Below, piece by piece: positions 22,008 to 30,687 of a DNA stretch of 34,744 bases (positions are counted from its first letter, which is position 1; each line of letters begins with the position of its first letter). This stretch comes from Oscillospiraceae bacterium. GTDB taxonomy: Bacteria; Bacillota; Clostridia; Oscillospirales; CAG-272. The notes beneath the pieces are model-generated. The model had not been told where the DNA came from and did not search any database. It saw nothing but the letters and a program-made list of their open reading frames with translations. The position numbers and the translations under genes are program-made. Location of the stretch: the NCBI GenBank assembly GCA_015063905.1, contig SVTF01000019.1:1-34744 (forward strand), given 5' to 3'.

Positions 22008-22763
22008 TTATAACGCGCCGTATTCCCTCGGCGAGCAGCCCATAGCCTTATGAAACTCGGAAGAAAAATAGCTTATGCTGTCAAAGCCCGAGCGCGTTGC
22101 CACCTCGGCGATGGTATAAAGCTGAGTTCGAAGCAAGCGGCAGGCATGCTCTATTCTTTGCTTTTTTATATATTCTACGGGAGTTGCGCCGTAATATTTA
22201 TTGAATTCGCGGCGGAAATACACCTCGCTCGTGCCGAAAATTTCGGCGAGAGCCGACACGCGCAGAGTCGGGTCACACAGATTTTCGTCGATGTAAGCTT
22301 TTAGGTCCTTCATCTTTTTATAGGGATGCGGAGCGGTGGCAAAGAACTCCCTTTGCGCCTCGGATAAAAGTCTATATGCATCAGCCATGCAGTCAAAATA
22401 TCGGTCACCGCTTTGGAAATGGCGAATGGCACGCGAATAAAGATTGACGAAATTATCCACGTGAGCAGGCGTTACCGTCATGGGTATCCGACTGAATTTT
22501 TGGCAACCGTCAGCCGTTTCAAAATGCATAATAAACATCTCACCCGTCTTATGCACGGTGGTCTCATAGCCGCAGCCCGCGGGAATAAAGGTCAGTGAAT
22601 CGGGCTTCGATACGAAGGACACATCGGTTGTGAAAATCGAAACTTCTCCGCTTAGCCTGAAGGTCAAAGAGGAAAAACCGCGCGGCGCGACCTTGCCACT
22701 CAAAGCGCGGTAAGAAATCTTCAAAAACTCCGTTTTAATTATTATTGTAGCGTTATTTTCCAT
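22008..22763 (-). CDS. AraC-family regulator divergent from the QueG-like/GH89 operon
   Basis: 251 residues. Beta-rich sensor half (FTTDVSFVSKPDSLTFIPAGCGYET near 43-67) and complete AraC domain (about 148-251: LRVSALAEIFGTSEVYFRREFN; YTIAEVATRSGFDSISYFSSEFH; ends CSPREYGAL). AAAGGAG lies upstream of the ATG. It is divergent from the Fe-S/GH89 operon. Direct repeats GTTTCG in the shared intergenic region are a plausible binding site for it. Confidence 0.9.
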   Translation of the reverse strand: MENNATIIIKTEFLKISYRALSGKVAPRGFSSLTFRLSGEVSIFTTDVSFVSKPDSLTFIPAGCGYETTVHKTGEMFIMHFETADGCQKFSRIPMTVTPAHVDNFVNLYSRAIRHFQSGDRYFDCMADAYRLLSEAQREFFATAPHPYKKMKDLKAYIDENLCDPTLRVSALAEIFGTSEVYFRREFNKYYGATPVEYIKKQRIEHACRLLRTQLYTIAEVATRSGFDSISYFSSEFHKAMGCSPREYGAL

Positions 22764-22797
22764 TATTTCTTCTCCTTTGCGCTCTCATCTTGATTAT

Positions 22798-22826
22798 ATG
22801 ATAGCACGCCCCGAGAAAAAATGCAA
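22798..22826 (-). promoter_or_regulatory. Sigma-A promoter of the AraC gene at 22763
   Basis: Minus strand TTGCAT (22826-22821), 17-bp spacer, TATCAT (22803-22798). Moderate match at both boxes. Confidence 0.62.
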
Positions 22827-22834
22827 TAGGTTTT

Positions 22835-22860
22835 GTTTCGAAATCTTAAAATACGTTTCG
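22835..22860. promoter_or_regulatory. Direct repeat GTTTCG, candidate AraC-type binding site
   Basis: GTTTCG at 22835-22840 and 22855-22860, 20 bp apart, so both copies face nearly the same side of the helix. The second ends 8 bp before the -35 box of the rightward operon. This is the usual layout for AraC-type activators. Confidence 0.45.
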
Positions 22861-22868
22861 TTTATTTA

Positions 22869-22896
22869 TTGAAAAAAAGCCTATCGGGTATATAAT
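22869..22896 (+). promoter_or_regulatory. Sigma-A promoter of the QueG-like/GH89 operon
   Basis: TTGAAA (22869-22874), 16-bp spacer, TATAAT (22891-22896). The remaining leader is about 30 nt and cannot hold a preQ1 or other riboswitch. Confidence 0.75.
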
Positions 22897-22932
22897 GAAA
22901 GCAAATAAAAACTTTTATCAAGGAGTTACTTT

Positions 22933-23850
22933 ATGAAAAATCTTGAATTATTAATCCGCGAAGCCATGAAAAAAGAAGGTATTGACCTTATTGGCTTTGC
23001 ATCCAAATCTCGTTTTGAGGGTGTGGATCCCCAGAACGATCCCTTTGCCATCTTCCCCGAGGGAAAAACGGTTATCATGCTTGGTAAGCGTATCTGCCGC
23101 GGCTCTTTGCGCGGAGTTGAGGAAGGCACAAACTTTGGCGACTACAGACTTTTCGGCCAGAATTGGCTTGAGGACGAGTTCCTTTCCCTTGCCTGCTACA
23201 ATCTCGTTCGCGTGCTTGAGGACGAGGGCTGGGAGGCAGTTCCCGTGTTCCCCAATCCTGCGGAGATAAGACCAAGCGGAGTATCGGTTGACGGCAAACG
23301 CCCCGAGCCTAATGTGTTCCCGGACTTTACATATGCGGCAGTTGCTTGCGGTATAGCCGAGATAGGCTTTGGCGGTCTTGTGCTCACCCCTAAATTCGGT
23401 TCAAGACAGCGCTTCCACATGATAATTACCGACGCAGAGCTTCCCGAAAGTCCTCTGCTCGAGCGCTCCGTTTGCGACAGATGCGGCAAATGTGCCGATA
23501 CCTGCCCTCTCGGCGCTATCGATAAAAACAACACCCACACAGTTGACATCTGCGGTAAAAAGATGGAGGTTGCGGACATCGACTATGACAAGTGCCGTGT
23601 CTGCAAGAACGGTGCCTGCCCCAACCGCTTTGCAAATTACGCAAAGCCCGACCGCGTAGCCGCACTCTGCAACCGCACCTGCCTTTGCCATCTTGAAGAG
23701 GAGGGCGCACTTGAGAACGGCTTCCACGAATCCTTCCGCAAGCGCGACGCTTGGGCAATCGGCGACAAGGGCAACATAGCGGGCAGAGACGTTGACAGCT
23801 GCAACGTTCTCGGCGGACAGTTCAGCAAGACCGCAAAGCGCGACCACTAA
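22933..23850 (+). CDS. QueG-like (epoxyqueuosine reductase-related) Fe-S protein 1
   Basis: 305 residues. The N-terminal 170 residues resemble the reductase domain of QueG (IGFASKSRFEG; FPEGKTVIMLGKRICRG). A 4Fe-4S motif C181-x2-C184-x2-C187-x3-C191-P follows, then a second cysteine group C-x2-C-x4-CP near 222-230 and another set (CNRTCLC) near 246-252. True QueG uses cobalamin and two clusters to reduce epoxyqueuosine in tRNA. Here the protein is a diverged paralog in a glycosidase operon, with no queuosine genes nearby. AAGGAG precedes the ATG. It is followed after 30 bp by a second paralog. Function unknown; a reductive step on a glycoside or aglycone is speculation. Confidence 0.8.
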   Translation: MKNLELLIREAMKKEGIDLIGFASKSRFEGVDPQNDPFAIFPEGKTVIMLGKRICRGSLRGVEEGTNFGDYRLFGQNWLEDEFLSLACYNLVRVLEDEGWEAVPVFPNPAEIRPSGVSVDGKRPEPNVFPDFTYAAVACGIAEIGFGGLVLTPKFGSRQRFHMIITDAELPESPLLERSVCDRCGKCADTCPLGAIDKNNTHTVDICGKKMEVADIDYDKCRVCKNGACPNRFANYAKPDRVAALCNRTCLCHLEEEGALENGFHESFRKRDAWAIGDKGNIAGRDVDSCNVLGGQFSKTAKRDH

Positions 23851-23880
23851 GCGTACACAAGTCCCCAAAGGAGAACGTAT

Positions 23881-25020
23881 ATGAAATTAACTTCACAAAT
23901 GATAAAGGACAGAGCGCGCGAGCTTGGTATCGACTGTATCGCCATCGGTAATATCGAGAGATTCAAGGATGCTCCCACGCTTATGTCGCCTCTTACGTAC
24001 TTTCCCGAGGCGAAATCCGTTATCGCAATAGGCATGCGTATACCGCGCGGAACCTATCGCGGAATCGAGGAAGGTACTCATTGGCATAACTACACTTTTT
24101 ATTCCTACAACAAACTCAATTCTTACTTCAGACCCCGTCTTTCCTACGAGCTTGCCTGCTTTATTGAGGATCACGGCTGGGAGGCTGCTCTGCACTATCC
24201 CGCAGTTCCCGAGGGCAACGGCACTATGGCAGAGCCCGTAGCACCGGGCAAGGTCCCCCCCGACGTAATCTGCAGCGTGCGTGTTATCGCGGCAGGCTGC
24301 GGCCTTGGCGAGATAGGCTTCTCCAAGGTATTTCTTACAAAGGAATTCGGCCCTCGCGTACGTCTTGGACTTATTTTTACCGACTGCGAACTTGAGCCCG
24401 ATCCCATTCTCGATACGGGCGACATCTGTCTGCATTGCGGTGCTTGCGCACGCGAGTGTCCCGGCAACGCAGTTCCCTCCGTCAAGGACGAAAAGAAGCG
24501 TCTTTACGTTGATTTCGGCGGTGAAAAGACGGTTTGGTACGGTGACGTCCGCATGGGACGCTGTACCCTTTCGCACCACGGCTTGAATAACGAATGCTCC
24601 CCCTTCTTAAAGAAGGAATTTCCTAACATGGCATTCGACGTTCGCAACAGCGAGATGACCGAGGAGGAGGCATACATCCTCTCATATACCGTGGCGGGCG
24701 GAAGATGGGGCAGAAAGCCCGATACCAACAAGGTTATGGACTACTACGATTACATAATCTCGCACACGGGATATTTTGCCATCTGCGGCGCTCGCGGCTG
24801 TATCCGCGCCTGCATGAACGTGCTTGAAAAGGCAGATCGCATAGAGAACAAGTTCCATAATCCCTTCTACCGCAAAAAGAGCTGGCTGTTGCCCAACAAG
24901 CCCGAGGTAGTTTCAAAGGGAGTCAACCCCTACCGCGAGGAATTCCTTGACAAAAATTACCCCGGCATACGTAATAACGAATACGTGAAGACCGATGATG
25001 ACGACGAGGGTAACTCTTAA
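23881..25020 (+). CDS. QueG-like (epoxyqueuosine reductase-related) Fe-S protein 2
   Basis: 379 residues, paralog of the preceding gene. The N-terminus matches it in several blocks (YFPEAKSVIAIGMRIPRGTYRGIEEGT against FPEGKTVIMLGKRICRGSLRGVEEGT, and both have GLGEIGF/GIAEIGF). One clear 4Fe-4S motif C183-x2-C186-x2-C189-x3-C193-P, then further cysteines at about 228 and 237, and ICGARGCIRACM near 301-312 as a possible second cluster. The C-terminal extension (about 315-379) ends in an acidic tail. AAAGGAG precedes the ATG. It lies 34 bp upstream of the GH89-like gene. Two paralogs side by side suggest a heteromeric complex. Confidence 0.8.
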   Translation: MKLTSQMIKDRARELGIDCIAIGNIERFKDAPTLMSPLTYFPEAKSVIAIGMRIPRGTYRGIEEGTHWHNYTFYSYNKLNSYFRPRLSYELACFIEDHGWEAALHYPAVPEGNGTMAEPVAPGKVPPDVICSVRVIAAGCGLGEIGFSKVFLTKEFGPRVRLGLIFTDCELEPDPILDTGDICLHCGACARECPGNAVPSVKDEKKRLYVDFGGEKTVWYGDVRMGRCTLSHHGLNNECSPFLKKEFPNMAFDVRNSEMTEEEAYILSYTVAGGRWGRKPDTNKVMDYYDYIISHTGYFAICGARGCIRACMNVLEKADRIENKFHNPFYRKKSWLLPNKPEVVSKGVNPYREEFLDKNYPGIRNNEYVKTDDDDEGNS

Positions 25021-25054
25021 ATAAAGAAAAAGTTAAAACCACAGGGAGTAAGAT

Positions 25055-27313
25055 ATGAAGATATCCATAGTTTATCCCGCGCACGCGCACAGTGCCTACA
25101 GGATAGCCGCCGAGACGTTTTCGGACTTGGCTTACATGGTCGCAGGCGCGGAATGTACCACGGTTACCGACGGAGATTTTTCGCCTGATGCGGCGGACGA
25201 GCTTACCGTAGTTATCGGAAACGATGCCGTAAATGATCTTGTCGCAAGGTTTTTCGTTTCAAAAAAGATAGACGGCTTTTCCATTCGCTACGGCTCGGAC
25301 GAGTATTGCATCCGCGCGTCTTTGATCGATGGCAAGCGTTATCTCTTTTTGGCGGACGGACGTCCGCGCGCAGCGATATACGCGGTCTACCGCTATTTCG
25401 CACGCTTTTGCGGCTGCCGCTACTTCTGGGACGGAGATCGCATAAAATGCACAGAATTGCCGATTGAAAATATTGACGTAGTCGAATCTCCCCGATTTGA
25501 ATACCGCGGCTTGCGCTATTTTGCGCACCGCAGTCTGCACCGTTTCCAAGCAGAGCATTGGAGTTTTGAGGATTGGTGCGCGGAGATAGATTGGATACTC
25601 AAAAAGCGGCTCAATCTCTTTATGTTAAGGCTTGGAATGGATGATATTTTCCAGAAAGCCTTCCCCGACGTTGTTTCCTATCCCGAAAGAGACAAGCCTC
25701 TGCCCGAGGCGGGTGCGGGATACGACGACAGAACGCTTTTCTGGTCGCTCGAATATCGCGGAGAGCTTCGCCGCAAGATCCTTGAATATGCCTTTGCGCG
25801 CGACCTTTGGCATCCCGAGGATTGCGGCACTATGACGCATTGGTATTCAAGAACTCCCCGCGAGTTCCTCGACAAGGTTGATCCCGAGCTGCTCCCGCAG
25901 GTCACCAAGAGCTACGGCGACCCCACGGGGCGCGTTTGGGACATAAGAAAAAAAGAAAATTTCGATAATTATTTTGCGCTGACTAAGGCTCACGTTGAGC
26001 ATTACGGCAGCCCCGAGCTTTTCCACACTATAGGTCTTGGCGAGCGCCTTTTCTCGCTTGATCCCGAGGAAAACCGTCGCATGAAGCTTTACGTTTATCG
26101 CAAAATTGCCGCGCAGATAAAGGAAAATTACCCGAACGCTCCCCTGCTTATCGCAAGCTGGGATCTTTGGATGCGCTGGACGCCCGACGAGGTAAAGGAC
26201 CTCATCTCAGAGCTTGATCCAAATCAGTCGATCATCCTCGATTACACGTCCGACACGGTAAAGAAAAACAATTTCACCGAGTGGGGGTTGGTCGGCAAAT
26301 TCCCGTGGATATTCGGAATATTCAGCGGCTACGAGCCCAATTGTGACATTCGCGGGTATTACGAGCTTACAAATGAGCGCTTGAAGCTTGCCAAGGACGA
26401 CCCCATGTGTCGCGGTCTTGTGCTTTGGCCCGAGCTTTCGCACGGAGATCCCTTGATAATCGAGTACATGGCGCGCAACGCGTGGGACAAAGAAACTGTC
26501 CCCGTCTCCGAGCATATCGACACCTATTGCCGTGACCGCTATCCCGAAAGCATTTGCCGAGAGATGACGGACATCTGGCACGAATTTATGCCTATAGCTC
26601 AGACTATGGCTTGGTGCGCGTACGACGACGCGTTGGTGTACGATATTTTCCCATTCGTTATCGGCAGAGCAAGATTCGACAAGGCAAAGATTGCGGAATA
26701 CAGCCGACAGCTTGCTCCGTTATCCGCGCAAAAGGCGGCGGCTATTTCGGTGCTTGAACGTCTTTCGCGCCTGACGATCACCGACGAAATGACCCGCAGA
26801 GATGCCTTTGACATAGCAAAGACAATACTCGGTCGCTTTGCCAATGCCGCCCTTCTCCACTCAGAGCTGCTTTATGCCACGGACGCGCCCGAGGACGAGC
26901 TTGACAACGCTATGGCGGCGGCTCTCGGCGTTATGGATTCCCTTGCCGAGACTCTTGGCGCGCACAAGGACTATTCTCTTTATAAAACTCTTGAAAGACT
27001 GCGCTCGGTGACCGACGTCAATCCAGATTTCGAGCGCACGCTCAAAAATAATGCCGAGTGTATGTATTGCCGAGGCTATATTTACGAAAACGCGTGCTAT
27101 CTGTATCGCCCCGAGGCAGAGATCCTATTTGATGAGGTAAAGCGTGCAATTCGCGAGCAAAAAGAACTCGACCGCACCGCCGTAACCGAGAGAATTGCTC
27201 AAAACAAGAATTATTATTTTGAAACGCCGCTTTGTCAGATGCAGGCAAAGCCCGTGTCCTTTGACGCGGTGGCGCAAAATGCCGCAGAGGCGATAAAAAA
27301 GCTCGGTTTTTGA
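25055..27313 (+). CDS. GH89-like alpha-N-acetylglucosaminidase (NAGLU family)
   Basis: 752 residues. Domain order matches NAGLU: N-terminal alpha/beta domain (1-135, ending AVYRYFARFCGCRYFWDGD), TIM barrel (about 145-480, SPRFEYRGLRYF; FEDWCAEIDWILKKRLNLFML) and a C-terminal helical domain. Aligning by eye with human NAGLU, E330 (LGERLF) sits where the first catalytic glutamate (FNEM) lies, and E460 (LWPELSHGDPL) where the second (APEG) lies. GH89 enzymes release terminal alpha-linked GlcNAc from mucin-type glycans or heparan fragments. No signal peptide, so intracellular. GGGAG precedes the ATG. Last gene of the operon with the Fe-S pair. Sequence divergence is large enough that specificity may differ. 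Confidence 0.75.
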   Translation: MKISIVYPAHAHSAYRIAAETFSDLAYMVAGAECTTVTDGDFSPDAADELTVVIGNDAVNDLVARFFVSKKIDGFSIRYGSDEYCIRASLIDGKRYLFLADGRPRAAIYAVYRYFARFCGCRYFWDGDRIKCTELPIENIDVVESPRFEYRGLRYFAHRSLHRFQAEHWSFEDWCAEIDWILKKRLNLFMLRLGMDDIFQKAFPDVVSYPERDKPLPEAGAGYDDRTLFWSLEYRGELRRKILEYAFARDLWHPEDCGTMTHWYSRTPREFLDKVDPELLPQVTKSYGDPTGRVWDIRKKENFDNYFALTKAHVEHYGSPELFHTIGLGERLFSLDPEENRRMKLYVYRKIAAQIKENYPNAPLLIASWDLWMRWTPDEVKDLISELDPNQSIILDYTSDTVKKNNFTEWGLVGKFPWIFGIFSGYEPNCDIRGYYELTNERLKLAKDDPMCRGLVLWPELSHGDPLIIEYMARNAWDKETVPVSEHIDTYCRDRYPESICREMTDIWHEFMPIAQTMAWCAYDDALVYDIFPFVIGRARFDKAKIAEYSRQLAPLSAQKAAAISVLERLSRLTITDEMTRRDAFDIAKTILGRFANAALLHSELLYATDAPEDELDNAMAAALGVMDSLAETLGAHKDYSLYKTLERLRSVTDVNPDFERTLKNNAECMYCRGYIYENACYLYRPEAEILFDEVKRAIREQKELDRTAVTERIAQNKNYYFETPLCQMQAKPVSFDAVAQNAAEAIKKLGF

Positions 27314-27324
27314 TCAAAAACCGA
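27303..27324 (+). terminator. Palindrome over the GH89 stop codon, possible terminator
   Basis: TCGGTTTTT (27303-27311) and AAAAACCGA (27316-27324) around GATC. It overlaps the TGA stop. A downstream T-run is lacking, so termination would be weak. Confidence 0.4.
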
Positions 27325-27353
27325 TAAAACCAAACTTCCCGACTCATTCCCTC

Positions 27354-27382
27354 TTGTTATTCACCTTAAAATGAGGTATAAT
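27354..27382 (+). promoter_or_regulatory. Sigma-A promoter of the 1071-residue gene
   Basis: TTGTTA (27354-27359), 17-bp spacer, TATAAT (27377-27382). It gives the gene its own transcription start, apart from any read-through from the GH89 operon. Confidence 0.78.
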
Positions 27383-27423
27383 AAGGGGGAATCCTTTAAC
27401 TTTACTACACAAAGGAGGTCACT

Positions 27424-30400
27424 ATGAGCTTTGAAAAATATACCCGCGTTTTTGACGGTGAGCCGTCGGGGCTGACGATACGCCCGCAAGGAAAATGCGA
27501 GATACAGTTCTCTCTCTGTAAGGACAGCTCAAAGGACTACCGCTTGTTCACGGTAGGTGAGACAGAGCAATTCTATATGTGGAAGGACGAGCCCGACGGC
27601 CCTATGACCTATCGCTCGCTTTCGGATGCGCTTGACACCGCGCACGCGCTCCGAGACCGCTACTGTCTCTCATTTACCAATAAAAAAACCGAAAATTACG
27701 TAAAGCGTATTTATAGAAAAATTACTTGGCCGCCAAGGCTTTCCTATCTGCCGACGTACGACGTTCCCGAGACGTGCGAGATGGGTGTTACCGTCAGCGC
27801 AAAAAATCTCACCGTCGCAAAAGGCGGATTTATCCGCATGCGCGTTGATATTCGTCAAAAAAAGGCGGGAGTTCATCCGCGCTCTGTCGAGTGCGAGCCT
27901 GACTGTAGCTTTGTTATCGATATTCCCGAAGGTAGCTATAAGGGCAAGGAGCTTATCCAAAAAATAACCGTTCCGTGCGACACCGCGCTTGTTTGCGTTT
28001 TCATCGAAGGAACACAATACAAGGGCGAGTGCTATTTTGAAGCCCCCGTGTTACGTGTCAAGGACTACAATCTTTTGTCCTCCTTCAACGAGACCACCGC
28101 CGACCGCACGCATCTTGACTGGACGGCGCAAAATCTCAGCCGCAAGGAATGGCCCGAATTTCGAGTACGTCTCAACGGCAAGGTGATTTTCACGGGTGAG
28201 ATCTTCGAGCGAAGCCATCGCCACTCCGAATGGGAGCTTGCCCTGCCCAACGACCTTATAAAAGAACATAACGTTATCACATACGAGCTTATCTCGGACT
28301 ATCACGAGCCCCTGCCCTATACGATTTACGAGGTGGGCATCATAGAACGCCAAGATGCCGAGCTTTGCATCCTTGCCGCCTCTCCCATAGCGGCGGTGGG
28401 CGGACACGCGCGCGTGCTTATAAAGACCACGCGCCCAAATATGCGCGCCACGCTTACCTGCCACTCTGGTGCGATAGAAGGCAAAAAAGAGCTGTTTTTC
28501 CGTAGCGCAGGCTTGCACGGTGTGCTGATAGATTGCAAAAAGCCCTGCGAGTGCGCGCGCTTTAGCATTGATCATGACGGCGGCAGCGCCCAAGGCGTTA
28601 TTGATCGCATCGTTGTTAAAATGCACGACCGCGTTATCACGGGAACGGGAGACATGATATACATCCGTCAGGACAAGGACAGTATGGAGGAATACCTTTC
28701 TTGGTATATCTCCAATAATGTCGGCGAGCTTGTCACCATCCGTCCGACTTACAGATGGTCGGGTACTCGCATACTCGATGCGCAGGTGTGGAAGGATTTT
28801 CGCCGACTAATGCGCGAGCTTGAGCTTAAATACGTGCTTATGTCCGACGGGCGCGAGATACCCGGTGTAAGCGCGCAGCCAAGCCCCCGCGACCTTGCGG
28901 GAAAAGGCTTTCTCGGCATACAGATGCACGAGCGCGATGGCGCGCAGTTCTATTGGATCCCGAGAAAGGCCGCTTCGCCAACCGAGGAGCAATGGGCAGA
29001 TCTTATGTGTTTTGAATACAAAGCAGACCCCGAGCATACTGCATCCAAATTCGGCGACGGAAACTATTATTACAAAGGCGGTGTTCTCCATCTCTACGCC
29101 GACCGCCGCGAGCTTGACGACTACGTAGACGAGCATAAAAAAGCCATCGCGTCCCTCTCGCGCGTACGCCGCGATTGCGACACGCGCCACACGGGCCCTG
29201 CAAGTACATTCAAATATATGGCGGAGGCGGGCTACAGTTGGCTTGGCGCCGAGACCATGTATCAGACAATGGAGCCCATCGTTGCCTTTTTGCGCGGCGT
29301 TGCCAAGGATCGCTCAATGACTACCTTTGGCGTTCATCACGCGCTTCAATGGTCGTCCTCACCGCACAAAAGCCCCGCAAAATACCGTCGCTACCGCTTG
29401 GCGCTCTACGCATCCTATATGCAGGGCGCAACGGATATAAACACCGAGGAGGGGCTGTGGCATCTCGAGGAATATTATGAGCATCACCACCGCTTCGACG
29501 ACGTTTGCAAAAGCTATCTTTCTGTTCAACAGGACTTTAACAGATACGTCGCATCACACACAAGAAGTGGCAAATATTATCATCCCGTGGCTATCCTGCA
29601 CGGCAGAGATGACGGCGTTACCTTCTTCGGCAAAAACAACTCCTGGGGACAAAGAAAGCCGCAGACCGCGGCAGACGACAGCTGGGATATTATCAAAACG
29701 GTATATCCTATGGCAACGCCCGTAGTCACAGTCTACCGCCACGGATGCCCCGAGGACACCCCGCAGGGCTATCACAGCGGAACACCATACGGTAACGTGG
29801 ATATAATTCCCGCAGAGGCAAGAGAAGCCGTTATGCGCGACTACCGCGCGCTCGCTTTCGCTGGCTATAACAGATGCGAAAGCCTTGATCTTGAAAAGCT
29901 TATGCGCTACGTTAAGCGCGGCGGCAGACTGCTTTTGACCGACGCGCATCTGACGGTTACCTCGAGTGCGCAAAAGATACGCGAAGGCGCGCTCGAATTC
30001 GGACAAAACCTCGATTTCTTGTGCGACGGCGAGCCTATATTCGAGCGCGACACGGTTAACGGCGAGGAGCTTTACGTTTGCGTAAACGCCCGCGCGCCGC
30101 AAAAGGTCATTTCTTATACCGATTCGCATAGACCTCTTGTTTGCTCTTACAACGTAGGCAAGGGCGAGATAATTCTGTTCCACACCAAAGAATATCCATC
30201 GCATCCCGCCATTCGCGGAATTTACGAAGATCAGCTCAAAGCCCTGCTTCGCGACGAATGTGCAAATGAACCTATTTGGGCAGAAGCAGGTAATGAAGTG
30301 GAATTTTCCGCGTGGGATCAGAAGGACGGCTCGCGCCACATCTATCTTTTAGCGGTGGATTGGTATAACGATCCCTCACCTGCAAGAAAGGCTATTTTGC

Positions 30401-30639
30401 GCGTTGGCGACCACCGCTACACTGTCGGCGTTCCCTTTGGCACGATGCTCAAATGCGTATGCCGAGACGGCGTTGCCGCTTGGTCACAAAGCGAGGACGG
30501 AGAGGTGCTTTGCCTTACCGAAACGTCCGCAACCTTTCAGGGCACGGGCGTAATTCCCTTCCATATCGCCAAAGGCGGCACGGTCAAGACCGTAAACGCT
30601 GACTTTGGCGAAAGCAACGTTTTGACTATCGACATCTGA
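27424..30639 (+). CDS. Large unassigned enzyme, probable glycosidase of the (beta/alpha)8 type
   Basis: 1071 residues, no signal peptide. I do not recognise a named family. Residues 1-410 are beta-rich with several jelly-roll or Ig-like modules (for example around 115-210 and 225-310). Residues about 415-740 look like a TIM barrel (WKDFRRLMRELELKYVLMSDG; GYSWLGAETMYQTMEPIVAFL at about 602; YASYMQGATDINTEEGLWHLEEYYEHH near 662). Residues about 815-950 resemble the glutamine-amidotransferase-like domain of GH42-type beta-galactosidases (YVKRGGRLLLTDAHLT; YNVGKGEIILFHT), and the end is another beta domain. E in GAET and in NTEEGLW are candidate catalytic residues. AAAGGAGG precedes the ATG. Single-gene unit inside the glycan island. 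Confidence 0.85.
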   Translation: MSFEKYTRVFDGEPSGLTIRPQGKCEIQFSLCKDSSKDYRLFTVGETEQFYMWKDEPDGPMTYRSLSDALDTAHALRDRYCLSFTNKKTENYVKRIYRKITWPPRLSYLPTYDVPETCEMGVTVSAKNLTVAKGGFIRMRVDIRQKKAGVHPRSVECEPDCSFVIDIPEGSYKGKELIQKITVPCDTALVCVFIEGTQYKGECYFEAPVLRVKDYNLLSSFNETTADRTHLDWTAQNLSRKEWPEFRVRLNGKVIFTGEIFERSHRHSEWELALPNDLIKEHNVITYELISDYHEPLPYTIYEVGIIERQDAELCILAASPIAAVGGHARVLIKTTRPNMRATLTCHSGAIEGKKELFFRSAGLHGVLIDCKKPCECARFSIDHDGGSAQGVIDRIVVKMHDRVITGTGDMIYIRQDKDSMEEYLSWYISNNVGELVTIRPTYRWSGTRILDAQVWKDFRRLMRELELKYVLMSDGREIPGVSAQPSPRDLAGKGFLGIQMHERDGAQFYWIPRKAASPTEEQWADLMCFEYKADPEHTASKFGDGNYYYKGGVLHLYADRRELDDYVDEHKKAIASLSRVRRDCDTRHTGPASTFKYMAEAGYSWLGAETMYQTMEPIVAFLRGVAKDRSMTTFGVHHALQWSSSPHKSPAKYRRYRLALYASYMQGATDINTEEGLWHLEEYYEHHHRFDDVCKSYLSVQQDFNRYVASHTRSGKYYHPVAILHGRDDGVTFFGKNNSWGQRKPQTAADDSWDIIKTVYPMATPVVTVYRHGCPEDTPQGYHSGTPYGNVDIIPAEAREAVMRDYRALAFAGYNRCESLDLEKLMRYVKRGGRLLLTDAHLTVTSSAQKIREGALEFGQNLDFLCDGEPIFERDTVNGEELYVCVNARAPQKVISYTDSHRPLVCSYNVGKGEIILFHTKEYPSHPAIRGIYEDQLKALLRDECANEPIWAEAGNEVEFSAWDQKDGSRHIYLLAVDWYNDPSPARKAILRVGDHRYTVGVPFGTMLKCVCRDGVAAWSQSEDGEVLCLTETSATFQGTGVIPFHIAKGGTVKTVNADFGESNVLTIDI

Positions 30640-30646
30640 AACAAAA

Positions 30647-30676
30647 AGCGCGGAGCTAAAAGCTCCGCGCTCTTGT
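30647..30676. terminator. Bidirectional terminator between the 1071-residue gene and the GH20-like gene
   Basis: Perfect 11-bp GC-rich stem AGCGCGGAGCT (30647-30657) with 30661-30671, 3-nt loop, A-run before and T-rich bases after. Confidence 0.82.
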
Positions 30677-30687
30677 ATTAATTGAAT

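Noticed and set aside
22897-22932. preQ1 or cobalamin riboswitch upstream of the QueG-like genes
   Set aside because: The leader from the predicted start is about 30 nt and has no structured element.
29554-30339. 261-codon open frame opposite the 1071-residue gene
   Set aside because: Antisense by-product of codon bias in a real gene; no start signals and no recognisable domain.
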